Positions 43,639 to 51,894 of a stretch of 64,000 nt of DNA are shown here, one piece after another (the stretch's first letter is position 1; each line of letters starts with the position of its first letter). The notes beneath the pieces are model-generated. The model made no database searches. It saw only the letters and a list, made by a program, of their open reading frames with translations, and was not told the DNA's origin. The position numbers and the translations under genes were made by a program. Origin of the DNA: Longilinea sp035560795 (lineage in GTDB: Bacteria; Chloroflexota; Anaerolineae; Anaerolineales; Anaerolineaceae); contig DATMYV010000020.1 of NCBI GenBank assembly GCA_035560795.1, forward strand, positions 53,883-117,882, in the 5' to 3' direction.

Positions 43639-45145
43639 TATCTTTCGTCAATGTTCCATCGTATTCTTTACTACCTTCGTGTGCCCGCCAGCCGCTGAGA
43701 ACAAATGGCAACGGACCATCGGCCGGGATCCACTCCCCATTATACTTGCGCACAATATGTGTGTGGGTACCGGTTGCCTCGCCGCCTTCACAGGATGGAT
43801 GACCGATCGGATCGCCAGTTGTGAGTATCTTTCCCACTGGAACACGGTTTTTGGTGGCGATGTGCAGGTAAAGCAGCACCCAACCGGTCTGCTCGCGCCC
43901 ATCTCCATCCAGGTCCAGAATCACCACGCCGTTCTTTGAACGCACGACCACCCCTGAAGCGGAGGCGGTCACCCATTCATCCGAATCGATGCAGCCGGAT
44001 TGAGTGGTGGAAGGCGCAAAGTCCAGTGCAGCCCATGAACTATTCAATCCCCAGGCTGAATGCGGTCCGCCGGTAAAACTCCAAACACGGCCGGCCGGAA
44101 AAGGTAACTCCAACTCAGGTTGAGTCAGATCTGGCGGGAAAAGCGGTTCCACGGTCTGAGCCCGCAACCAGGGATTTCCATACATGCGCTCGTATAATTC
44201 CGAAAAGCTGCCTGGCCCATTCAAAGTGCCCATCCAGCGGGGCAAATCGTATAGAGCGGCAAATAACACTTGAACAGCAGCCGTGCCTGCATTCAGTGTC
44301 GGCGCCATGCGTAAAGTCTGTCCATCTGCTAACTGCACCGTTTGCAGACGACCTTCGCGCCAGGCATAATATCCATAGGAAATGTTATGAATTGCCCAGG
44401 TAAGTTGTTTATATAACCCCTGGCGGTCCAGACTTACATAACCCAATGGATAATCGGTTAATGCCAGGCTGCCTGGCTGCCCGTATACCCAACCAGCCTG
44501 GTATTCGACAAGTGCCAGCAGCAGGCGCGGGTTGATCGACGTTTCCGTTGCCACGCGTTGGATTACTTGCGCTCCGGTGTACCAGCCGTCGTCCAGGTAC
44601 TGGCGGTAGGTGCTCATATAGCCGCCTGCCTGTTCGACAAAGCCATCAATATCAAAATCAAGCGCGGAGGGCGAATAAACAACCTCACTGTCGGGAATGA
44701 TGTTTTCGCTGGGGCCGGTCTCGCCCACCCGGTTTGGAATGATCAGCAATTGACCCGGGCGGATCATTTCCCAGGCTGGCAACTCATGGTCTGAGGTAAT
44801 TTCCGAAGACATCACGCCAAAACGGGCTGCCAAAGCTGGCAGCGTGTCCGCTGATTGACTGGTGTATAAAATCGGCGGTGCAGGTGTGGGGGTAACAGTC
44901 GGGGTTGGGGAGGGTTGAGTCGGTGTGGCCTTTTTGGTTGAGACAACCGTTTTCTCAATCACGCCATCGGTCGGCGGAAGGATGGTGGGGTCGGTATATC
45001 CGCCGATATTGCCCCGGGCTGCAGCTACGGTAGCAGTGAGATCCAGTGTGCTGGCATACTGCCGCGAGCAAGCCAGAATGGAAAGGCTCCACATCACCAG
45101 CGCGGCGGCAATTGCCATCCGCCTAGCGCGAGATCTGGTTTTCAT
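43574..45145 (-). CDS. LysM-M23 lipoprotein, copy 2 of a tandem triplet
   Basis: A 523-residue paralogue of its two neighbours. The signal helix ends in lipobox ILAC (about Cys26), then a Thr/Pro linker (TPTQPSPTPTVTPTPAPP), LysM (SADTLPALAARFGVMSSEI), a helical middle region with NPRLLLALVEYQAGW, and an M23-like domain with ALDFAPSTT, LDLDGDGREQTGW, LYLHIA, and GTHTHIVRKYNGEW. ATG at 45145 is preferred (AAGGG just upstream, overlap of 23 bases with the upstream gene) over 45181. Expected to bind peptidoglycan and cut peptide cross-links, or to control other hydrolases if inactive. Confidence 0.88.
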   Translation of the reverse strand: MKTRSRARRMAIAAALVMWSLSILACSRQYASTLDLTATVAAARGNIGGYTDPTILPPTDGVIEKTVVSTKKATPTQPSPTPTVTPTPAPPILYTSQSADTLPALAARFGVMSSEITSDHELPAWEMIRPGQLLIIPNRVGETGPSENIIPDSEVVYSPSALDFDIDGFVEQAGGYMSTYRQYLDDGWYTGAQVIQRVATETSINPRLLLALVEYQAGWVYGQPGSLALTDYPLGYVSLDRQGLYKQLTWAIHNISYGYYAWREGRLQTVQLADGQTLRMAPTLNAGTAAVQVLFAALYDLPRWMGTLNGPGSFSELYERMYGNPWLRAQTVEPLFPPDLTQPELELPFPAGRVWSFTGGPHSAWGLNSSWAALDFAPSTTQSGCIDSDEWVTASASGVVVRSKNGVVILDLDGDGREQTGWVLLYLHIATKNRVPVGKILTTGDPIGHPSCEGGEATGTHTHIVRKYNGEWIPADGPLPFVLSGWRAHEGSKEYDGTLTKDNEIVTASPYGSFETRISHPVE

Positions 45146-46649
45146 CCACCCTTCGATCCCAGGCTTCCACCACCTGTCCATCCTTCGTTAATGTGCCATT
45201 GTATTCGACGCCGGTTCCCTGAGAAATCCAGCCTTCCAAATTATAGGGCAGCGCGCCGTCGGCTGGTATCCACTCCCCATTATACCGTCTGGCCATGTGT
45301 ACGTGGGTGCCGTTGGAAACTCCGCCCTCACAGGAAGGATGCCCAATCCGGTCGCCAGCTTTTACCTGTGTTCCGGCGGGCACGCGGTCGCGTGTTTCAA
45401 TGTGCAAATAAAGCACAGTCCATCCTGTTTGTTCCAGCCCATCGCCGTCCAGGTCAAGGACTACTGAACCGTTGCCCGAACGAATGATTAACCCATCAGC
45501 AACTGCCGTAACCCAGGCATTGCTCTGAACGCAGCCCAAACCTTCGCCCGGCGGAGCAAAATCGATGGCTGCCCAACCTGAACCATCGCCCCAACCAGCA
45601 TGCGGGCCACCGGTGAAGGACCATGATTCGCCCGGTTCCAATGGCAGCTGCATGTCTGGCTGGACCAATCCTGGCGGAATCAAAGGTTCAACCGCCAGAT
45701 CATACGGAAAGCCAAAGAATTTCTTATAGGTGGCATACAGGCCGTTCTCGCCCACCGCTTGATCCCAGCCGCCGCGGTTATAAAGTCTGCTCATGAAGTA
45801 TTGCACGCCAGCCGTCCCGGCATTGATGTTGGCAGAAAGCGGTACCACACTGCCATCCGGCAAAACCACACTGGGCATGCTGTTGACGCGCCAGGAGTAA
45901 TAGCCATGATTCAAATTATTCGCCGCCCAGGCCAGCTGGCGGTAAAGGCCTGGCCGGTTGCCATCGGGGTAGCCCATCGGGAAATCGTCCTGATTCGGAT
46001 CGATATTGGGGTTGGTCACCCAGCCGCTCTGGTATTCCAGCGCAGCCAGCAGCAAACGCGGATTGACCGAGTATTCATACGAGATGCGCGCCACGATCGC
46101 TGCGCTGCCGGTAAGTTGGTCATCCACCTTTTCTTCATATTTTGCCAGGTAACCGCCCTGCGTCTGGATAAATACATCGATATCGAATAAGACGCTGGCC
46201 GGGCCGTAAACCAGTTCCGAATCCGGCAGAATCTTGAAGTCAGAGCCCACCGACTGCGGATCCGGTGCTGGAATAATCAGGCTTTGCCCCACCTCCAGCA
46301 GGTTGGCATTTGCGATCTGATTGGCCTCGATCAGTGTGTTTATATCCACACCATAGCGTTGGGCAATCGTGCCGAGCGTATCCAAGGGTTGCACGATGTA
46401 GGTTTCATCATTTGGCCGCAGCGTGGGCAATACCCGCGGCGGATCGGGGGTCGGGCTTTGTTCGGGGACGCCCGGTTCGCGCGTGGGCGGCAGAAAAGTC
46501 AGCACGGGTTGGAATGGCGTCGGTTGTTCTGTCAGCCCGGATTGCACCGGCGGAAGCATCCATGGTTCGCTGGTTGGACCAGGCCGCACACAGCCCGCCA
46601 ACAGCCCCGCCAACGCTAGAACCAAGACCAACCCCAAAATTCGTTTCAT
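45123..46649 (-). CDS. LysM-M23 lipoprotein, copy 1 of a tandem triplet
   Basis: A 508-residue secreted lipoprotein: signal with lipobox LAGC (Cys20), Pro/Thr linker, LysM near 84-130 (LDTLGTIAQRYGVDINTLI), middle helical region with NPRLLLAALEYQSGW near 195, and a C-terminal M23-like domain with GPHAGWG, AAIDFAPPG, LDLDGDGLEQTGW, LYLHIE and GTHVHMARRYNGEW. The peptidase zinc ligands His, Asp and HxH are present. The middle motif resembles the active-site helix of lytic transglycosylases. First of three overlapping tandem paralogues, implying co-expression. Confidence 0.9.
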   Translation of the reverse strand: MKRILGLVLVLALAGLLAGCVRPGPTSEPWMLPPVQSGLTEQPTPFQPVLTFLPPTREPGVPEQSPTPDPPRVLPTLRPNDETYIVQPLDTLGTIAQRYGVDINTLIEANQIANANLLEVGQSLIIPAPDPQSVGSDFKILPDSELVYGPASVLFDIDVFIQTQGGYLAKYEEKVDDQLTGSAAIVARISYEYSVNPRLLLAALEYQSGWVTNPNIDPNQDDFPMGYPDGNRPGLYRQLAWAANNLNHGYYSWRVNSMPSVVLPDGSVVPLSANINAGTAGVQYFMSRLYNRGGWDQAVGENGLYATYKKFFGFPYDLAVEPLIPPGLVQPDMQLPLEPGESWSFTGGPHAGWGDGSGWAAIDFAPPGEGLGCVQSNAWVTAVADGLIIRSGNGSVVLDLDGDGLEQTGWTVLYLHIETRDRVPAGTQVKAGDRIGHPSCEGGVSNGTHVHMARRYNGEWIPADGALPYNLEGWISQGTGVEYNGTLTKDGQVVEAWDRRVDENQISR

Positions 46650-46718
46650 TGAAAATTCCTGATGAGTGTAATGCTGGATCGGCGTCGATCCCTTCTATAT
46701 TGCAAGTTTCTTGCCCGT

Positions 46719-47081
46719 TCAGCGGATTCCGGATGCGTCCTCAAAGCGGAACGGCATTTTCCGCCCGCCGATCACATGTAAATGCAGGTGATACACCGAC
46801 TGACCCGAGTCCGGCCCGGTATTGATCACCAGCCGGTAACCGCTCTCCTGCACGCCTTTTTGCCTAGCAAGCCGCTTTGCCACCGTCACCAGGCGCCCCA
46901 GCAGGCCTTCATCCCCTGTCTCGACTTCATTAACCGATGCAATATGGCGGTTGGGGACCACCAGAAAATGCACTGGTGCAATCGGATGAAAATCCTCAAA
47001 GGCGGTCACCCATTCATCCTGGTATAACAACGCTGTGGGAATGGATCCTTCAGCAATCCGGCAAAAAATGCAGCCGTCCAT
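46719..47081 (-). CDS. HIT family nucleotide-binding protein (HINT-like)
   Basis: A 120-residue histidine-triad protein with GCIFCRIAEG at the N-terminus (zinc-type Cys pair), VPNRHIASVNE in the centre and the triad YHLHLHVIGG near the C-terminus. Members hydrolyse nucleoside phosphoramidates such as AMP-lysine. Length is normal. It follows the deacetylase gene by 11 bases. Confidence 0.95.
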   Translation of the reverse strand: MDGCIFCRIAEGSIPTALLYQDEWVTAFEDFHPIAPVHFLVVPNRHIASVNEVETGDEGLLGRLVTVAKRLARQKGVQESGYRLVINTGPDSGQSVYHLHLHVIGGRKMPFRFEDASGIR

Positions 47082-47092
47082 CGCTCACCTTC

Positions 47093-48244
47093 TCAGTGAA
47101 TCGCCGGGTAAGCGATGCAATTGGCTTTATACCAGGCTAGCTCAACCGGCTTTTGCGCCTCAGCGTTTTGACGCACCTCATCCGAAACGCGGATCGCGTC
47201 ATACAGCGCGTTATAGGCATTGGTGCTCCAAAAGCGCGGCAGCGTCAACAATGGATCTCCCACTAGCTGCTCTTCATCCCCCTGCGGGATCCAGTTGAAC
47301 AGGATTGGACCGCGCGCCCGCACGGTAAAACCAAGTTGATAGCCTGTGGCGCGCGCTTCCTTCACCGATTGCACCGTGTAATTGCCGCCTGGCCAGATGA
47401 AAGCGATTGGCGTCTGGCCCAGGTATTTCCGGATCTGTCCGATCGGCTTGACCAGTTCCTGGGTCACAATTTCTGGTTTGGTGAACTCGGTGATATACGA
47501 TTCGCCATTATGCAAATAACCATGGGCCTGTACATCCACGAAACCGGTTTCATTCAGGCGTTTGAGCTCGGCCCATTCCGAGTCCGAAACGACCGGCCCG
47601 GTAATATAGGCCAGCGTAACCGTCCAATGGTAGGCCTGCAGGTAGGGCATGAAATTATTCCAAACCACGCCCTGACGGCGGTCGTCAACAATCAACAATA
47701 ACGAACGGACCGGAATGCGTGCGTTTGTTTGCAAAAAATCAAGCAATTGCGCGCTGGTGATGGTCTCAAAGCCCAGCCGTTTCGCTTCTTCCATGAAGAT
47801 TTTGAGGTCGGCTTCATGAATGCTCATATTGTCCGTCAACGCACGGCCGTCTTTGACCACCGAGTGAAACATGATTGGCACCACCATGGTGCCAATTTCA
47901 GCGCGCTGCGGGTCCCAGCGGTATTGCAACGCCAGGCAGGTAGCCGGCAGGTAGGTTACCGGCGCGATGCCGCGGATTAATGAAGGCGCGCGGAAAGTCG
48001 CCAGCGGCGCAGGTGTAGGCGTCGGGCTGGGGGTGGCTGTCGGCGGAGCGGGCGGAGCGGTCGGCGTTTCCGGGGTGAAAGGCGTCAGGCTGGCAGTACC
48101 TGTGGCAGTTGGTAATACCAGGGTGGCGCTGGCTTCGGGTAAGATAACCACCGCCGCAGGACTGGAACAGGCAGCCAGAATCAGCGCCAGCCCTGTTAGA
48201 GCCAGCAATCCCAACTGCCTGTGATGCATCGTCGCGACTCGCAT
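47093..48244 (-). CDS. Polysaccharide deacetylase-like lipoprotein
   Basis: A 383-residue secreted protein with a lipobox (LAAC), a long Pro/Thr linker (TPTAPPAPPTATPSPTPTP) and a NodB-type deacetylase domain. The first motif reads LIVDDRRQGVVW (usually FDDG), the metal-binding pair is in VDVQAHGYLHNG (HxxxH), and FIWPGGNYTVQSVKEA matches the RxPxG-like region in divergent form. The substrate may be cell-wall or capsular N-acetyl sugars. Start may be the ATG at 48229 instead of 48244; neither has a clear ribosome site. Activity is probable but the divergent motifs leave some doubt. Confidence 0.8.
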   Translation of the reverse strand: MRVATMHHRQLGLLALTGLALILAACSSPAAVVILPEASATLVLPTATGTASLTPFTPETPTAPPAPPTATPSPTPTPAPLATFRAPSLIRGIAPVTYLPATCLALQYRWDPQRAEIGTMVVPIMFHSVVKDGRALTDNMSIHEADLKIFMEEAKRLGFETITSAQLLDFLQTNARIPVRSLLLIVDDRRQGVVWNNFMPYLQAYHWTVTLAYITGPVVSDSEWAELKRLNETGFVDVQAHGYLHNGESYITEFTKPEIVTQELVKPIGQIRKYLGQTPIAFIWPGGNYTVQSVKEARATGYQLGFTVRARGPILFNWIPQGDEEQLVGDPLLTLPRFWSTNAYNALYDAIRVSDEVRQNAEAQKPVELAWYKANCIAYPAIH

Positions 48245-48289
48245 TATGGTTGCTTTTCGCTACCAGTAACGACGAGGCTGAATTTCAAC

Positions 48290-49375
48290 TTAAGCATTAT
48301 CCCCGCGGATGTAAGCCTCGGTCATTTCCCGGCAAATTTCATCTTTGAACTGCTTGGGTGGCGTTTTCATAAAATATGAAGCCGGGGCAATCAACGGCCC
48401 GCCAATGCCGCGATCCAACCCAAGTTTGACGCAGCGCACGGCATCGATGACGACGCCGGCGGAATTGGGCGAATCCCACACTTCCAGCTTGGCTTCCAGA
48501 TTCAACGGAACTTCACCAAAGGTGGTGCCTTCCATGCGCACGTAGCACCATTTGCGGTCGGTCAGCCAGGGTACATAGTCGCTCGGCCCGACGTGAATGT
48601 CGCCCTCGGGCAATTTATAAGGCAGCATGCTGGTGACGGCACCGGTCTTGGAAATCTTCTTGGATTCCAGCCGTTCGCGTTCGAGCATGTTCATAAAATC
48701 GGTGTTGCCGCCGAAATTGAGCTGATAGGTGTGATCAAGTCGCACGCCGCGGTCGACAAACAGGCTGGTCAGCACGCGGTGCAAAATGGTGGCACCGAGC
48801 TGGCTCTTGATGTCGTCGCCGATGATGGGCAGGTTGGCATCCTTGAAGCGCTGGCCCCAATACTGCGAACTGGCGATGAAAACTGGAATGGCATTGACCA
48901 TGCCGCAGCCGGCTTCCAGAATCTGCTCGACGTACCACTTGGTGGCCATTTCAGACCCCACCGGCAGATAGTTGATGACTACGTCGGTACCGGTATCTTT
49001 GAGAATCTTGACAATATCGGCGGTCGGGCCTGGCGCTTTCTTGAGGATCTGGGATAAATATTTTCCCAGACCGTCGTGGGTCATGCCGCGCACCACCGGC
49101 ACATTCAGCTTGGGCACATCGAAAAACTTAAAAGTATTATTCGGATAAGCGTAGATGGCCTCGGACAGGTCGAGCCCCACCTTGGTATCCACGACATCGA
49201 TCGCGGCGCTGAATTCAATATCGCTGATGTGATAGCCGCCCAGGTTGACATGCATCAGGCCGGGGATGCGGTCGGTGTCGCTGGCGTTGCGGTAAAAGTG
49301 GACCCCCTGCACCAGGGACGATGCGCAATTTCCCACGCCAATAATGGCGACGCGCACTTTCTTATTGTCACTCAT
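48290..49375 (-). CDS. ino1: Inositol-3-phosphate synthase (prokaryotic type)
   Basis: NAD-dependent enzyme making 1D-myo-inositol 3-phosphate from glucose 6-phosphate, the first step to phosphatidylinositol, mycothiol or di-inositol-phosphate solutes. The 361-residue protein has the NAD loop VRVAIIGVGNCASSLVQG at the start, INYLPVGSEMATKWYVEQ, NAIPVFIASS, GDDIKSQLGATILHR, and LNFGGNTDFMNM, all of the actinobacterial/archaeal form. ATG at 49375 follows GGAGGAG. No partner gene for a specific inositol product is in the window. Confidence 0.93.
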   Translation of the reverse strand: MSDNKKVRVAIIGVGNCASSLVQGVHFYRNASDTDRIPGLMHVNLGGYHISDIEFSAAIDVVDTKVGLDLSEAIYAYPNNTFKFFDVPKLNVPVVRGMTHDGLGKYLSQILKKAPGPTADIVKILKDTGTDVVINYLPVGSEMATKWYVEQILEAGCGMVNAIPVFIASSQYWGQRFKDANLPIIGDDIKSQLGATILHRVLTSLFVDRGVRLDHTYQLNFGGNTDFMNMLERERLESKKISKTGAVTSMLPYKLPEGDIHVGPSDYVPWLTDRKWCYVRMEGTTFGEVPLNLEAKLEVWDSPNSAGVVIDAVRCVKLGLDRGIGGPLIAPASYFMKTPPKQFKDEICREMTEAYIRGDNA

Positions 49376-49500
49376 ATGTTCTGACTCCTCCAGGTTTATC
49401 AATTAAAAAGCGGGTCCCATGATCGCGGCGTGTGGAAAGGTTGCTTTAGCGGCGGTTGATTGAAAAAGGAGCAGGCTGGTCATGGTCGCTGCTACCACTG

Positions 49501-49506
49501 ATTATA
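49501..49506 (-). promoter_or_regulatory. Candidate -10 for ino1
   Basis: TATAAT on the minus strand about 125 bases before the ino1 start, implying a leader of roughly 120 bases. I see no riboswitch fold in that leader. Confidence 0.35.
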
Positions 49507-49598
49507 CTCGCCGAAAGGCACAACCCGAGGGGGAATTTCGTCACATTTCGCGCGGGCGGGCGTTCGAGGTAGAGCCTTGCCAAAACCAGCAAACACGG

Positions 49599-49604
49599 TA
49601 TAAT
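49599..49604 (+). promoter_or_regulatory. -10 element of the tRNA-Pro gene
   Basis: TATAAT ends 10 bases before the tRNA 5' end; TTGCCA at 49578-49583 could be its -35 with a short 15-base spacer. Confidence 0.5.
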
Positions 49605-49614
49605 TTCAGTCGTT

Positions 49615-49692
49615 CGGGGCGTGGCTCAGTCCGGCTAGAGCGCACGGTTCGGGACCGTGAGGTCGGCGGTCCAAATCCGCCCGCCCCGACCA
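49615..49692 (+). tRNA. tRNA-Pro (anticodon CGG)
   Basis: Full cloverleaf with acceptor CGGGGCG/CGCCCCG, anticodon stem CACGG/CCGTG around TTCGGGA, T-arm GGCGG/CCGCC and encoded CCA. The T-loop reads TCCAAAT rather than the usual TTCGAAT/TTCAAAT pattern. Confidence 0.95.
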
Positions 49693-49696
49693 GATA

Positions 49697-49722
49697 AAAA
49701 CCGCTTGAAAAAGCGGTTTTTT
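49697..49722 (+). terminator. Terminator of tRNA-Pro
   Basis: AAAACCGCTT-GAAA-AAGCGGTTTTTT: a 10-base stem with tetraloop and T-run four bases after the tRNA end. Confidence 0.9.
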
Positions 49723-49729
49723 GTTTACA

Positions 49730-49790
49730 GTCGGCGGTCTACCATCGAGGTACGCGTAAAAACTCCGCGCACATCCGGCCGCCCCGGCAC
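49730..49790 (+). repeat. Degenerate copy of the 3' half of tRNA-Pro
   Basis: GTCGGCGGTC (49730-49739) is identical to 49662-49671 of the tRNA, and ATCCGGCCGCCCCGGCAC (49773-49790) resembles ATCCGCCCGCCCCGACCA (49675-49692), in the same order but pushed apart by about 30 bases. It could be an old duplication or a worn attachment site. Confidence 0.4.
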
Positions 49791-49793
49791 GCA

Positions 49794-49819
49794 GAAGCCG
49801 CTGATGAATCAGCGGCTTC
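49794..49819. terminator. Hairpin at the end of the ABC-2 operon
   Basis: GAAGCCGCTGA-TGAA-TCAGCGGCTTC, a perfect 11-base stem, 27 bases beyond the permease stop on the minus strand. No T-run, so intrinsic termination is uncertain. Confidence 0.55.
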
Positions 49820-49845
49820 CCGATTTAATATACCACTTATTCGTT

Positions 49846-50667
49846 CTAAACCAAATAGATCACCATTGCCACCACAAACGGCAACAATGCCAGCGCCGCC
49901 AGGTACTTGGGTCGCGCTTTTCCGGTCGGGCGGCTGTCCCAATCGAACAGGTACACCGACAACCCCAGCGCAATCAGCCCGCTGGCCAGCAGCGCCAGCA
50001 CCGCCACCAGCGGATCGATCATCGTCGGCAGGCCCATCGCCGCCCCGCGAAAAGCCTCCATGCTATTCGTGGCCGGGAAGAGCAACGAAACCGGGATCAG
50101 TCCCTCGGGCAGCATGTCCAGCGGGATCATCATGCCGCTCAGCATGATCGAGGGTAAATAGAGCACCTGCCCATAAAGCACCGTGGCCCGTGAGCTAGAC
50201 GAGATCACCCCGATCAGCATGCCCAGTGAGGCCAGGCAGAAGGCAGTCGCCAGATAGACTCCCACCCCGGCCAGCTCGCGTCCGGCCAGCGGTAGGGCCG
50301 CGCCGAACAGCGGTCCTGCGGTCAGCGCGATGATCGCGGCGGTAACGGTCATGTGCAGCATGGTGCCCAACATTGGGATCAAAACGATGTTGAGCGCCGG
50401 CACGCCGTTGATGCGGAAGCTGCGGTAGACGCCGTTTTCGCGCGCCGAAACCACCGGACCGGGCAGCGCCAGCAGCGTGGAACTCATACCGGCAAACACA
50501 ATCATCGCCGGGATCATGGTGGTGAGAAAGCCGGGGTTCACCTTGCCCATCAACAAGCCCATCATGGCGTAGAAAAACAGCGGGAACAGGTAAAACATCA
50601 ACATTTGGGTCTTGTCGCGCAGGCCGGTGCGAAAATCGTATGCCAGATGATGGAAAAATGCCGTCAT
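49846..50667 (-). CDS. ABC-2 type transporter permease
   Basis: A 273-residue membrane protein with six hydrophobic helices of the ABC-2 exporter family. After a cytoplasmic start (FHHLAYDFRTGLRDKTQMLMF) come GLLMGKVNPGFLTTMIPAMI, the exporter loop with SARENGVYRSFRINGVPA, and YLPSIMLSGMMIPLDMLPEG near residue 170. Such permeases export drugs, lipids or polysaccharides with the ATPase encoded just upstream (28-base gap). GGAGGC precedes the ATG. Substrate unknown. Confidence 0.88.
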   Translation of the reverse strand: MTAFFHHLAYDFRTGLRDKTQMLMFYLFPLFFYAMMGLLMGKVNPGFLTTMIPAMIVFAGMSSTLLALPGPVVSARENGVYRSFRINGVPALNIVLIPMLGTMLHMTVTAAIIALTAGPLFGAALPLAGRELAGVGVYLATAFCLASLGMLIGVISSSSRATVLYGQVLYLPSIMLSGMMIPLDMLPEGLIPVSLLFPATNSMEAFRGAAMGLPTMIDPLVAVLALLASGLIALGLSVYLFDWDSRPTGKARPKYLAALALLPFVVAMVIYLV

Positions 50668-50695
50668 AATTGCCTCCAGAGCATCCCATCCAGCG

Positions 50696-51610
50696 TCACC
50701 GCTGCGCCTGGGTTATTTCGAGGAACCGTTCCTCCAGCGAGGGGCGCTCCACGCGCAAATCCACCAGCGGATCCGTGTTGGCCTCCAGATAAGCCAGTAT
50801 GGCTGATACCGTCTGGCCAGGATTGGAACTGAAAAACACGGCATATTCATCCTTAACAAGCCATTGGGCCACCGCCGGGAATGCAATTCCATCAGCATGC
50901 AGGCGGTTTGCTTCACTCAGAACAGAGATCTTCGTCAAACCGCCGCCGGCCGCGGTTAATTGCGCTGGCGTGCCTTCGGCGGCGATGCGGCCGCGCAACA
51001 GAATCGCCACGCGGTCAGCCATTTTTTCGGCTTCGGCCATATCGTGAGTCGCCAGCACGATGGTTGTGCCGTCGCTGCGGATTTCTGCCATCAGCGTATG
51101 CAGTTCGATGCGTGAAGGTACATCCAACCCGGCGGTGGGTTCATCCAGGAAGATCACCTGCGGGCGGTGGGCAATGGCCAATGCCAATGCAAGGCGGCGC
51201 TGCTGTCCAGCGGAAAGCAGGTTGAACTGGTCGCGGCGCTTGTCGATCAGCCCTAATCGTTCGATCAGGTCAAAGCGTGGCGACACTCCGTGATAGGCGC
51301 AGAAAAACTGCATGGCCTCTTCCACCGTCATCATCGCCGGCAGCCCGGAAGATTGCAACTGCACGCCGATCAGGTTGCGCAGACGCTCTGACTGCCTGGC
51401 CGGGTCGACCCCCAATATGTTCAATGAACCGCCGTCCGGTTTCCGCAACCCTTCAAGGCTTTCCAATGTGCTGGTCTTGCCGGCACCGTTCGGCCCCAGC
51501 AGACCGAATATTTCACCGCGCTTTACATCAAAATTCAAATCATCCACTGCAACTAAGCTGTCGTAGGTTTTGCGGAAATTCCGCACCGATATCACCATTT
51601 CAGGATTCAT
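50696..51610 (-). CDS. ABC transporter ATP-binding protein (exporter type)
   Basis: A 304-residue ATPase with Walker A LLGPNGAGKTST, Q-loop LIGVQLQSSGLP, signature LLSAGQQRRLALA, Walker B VIFLDEPTAGLD and the switch His in ATHDMAEAEKMA, followed by a C-terminal extension typical of CcmA/NatA-like exporters. ATG at 51610 has AGGTGG five bases upstream; two further in-frame ATGs lie upstream but without better sites. It pairs with the ABC-2 permease. Confidence 0.92.
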   Translation of the reverse strand: MNPEMVISVRNFRKTYDSLVAVDDLNFDVKRGEIFGLLGPNGAGKTSTLESLEGLRKPDGGSLNILGVDPARQSERLRNLIGVQLQSSGLPAMMTVEEAMQFFCAYHGVSPRFDLIERLGLIDKRRDQFNLLSAGQQRRLALALAIAHRPQVIFLDEPTAGLDVPSRIELHTLMAEIRSDGTTIVLATHDMAEAEKMADRVAILLRGRIAAEGTPAQLTAAGGGLTKISVLSEANRLHADGIAFPAVAQWLVKDEYAVFFSSNPGQTVSAILAYLEANTDPLVDLRVERPSLEERFLEITQAQR

Positions 51611-51894
51611 TTGACCACCTGCCATGATTTGCAAAAACTTGCACAAACAAACTATACCCACAACCTCGGCACATCTCCCCCCGCCAAAGGTAGAGTATTC
51701 GACCCACTAAGCGTCCGGTTTGAACGAATTATCCAGGGTAATAAGAATCAAAAACGGGAAATACAACGAATCCAACTTCCCATCCGTTGCCACCCCCTCC
51801 TATGCTGAAAATGACTTGTGGGAAGCACAAAAACCAGGCGCAGATCTGCCCGCTCCAATTCAGATCCTAAAAATTATTTGTTGTTTTCGAAGTC

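Noticed and set aside
43574..45145. Idea that the three LysM-M23 frames are one gene broken by frameshifts
   Set aside because: Each has its own signal peptide with lipobox, its own LysM and a complete M23 end, so they are separate paralogues.
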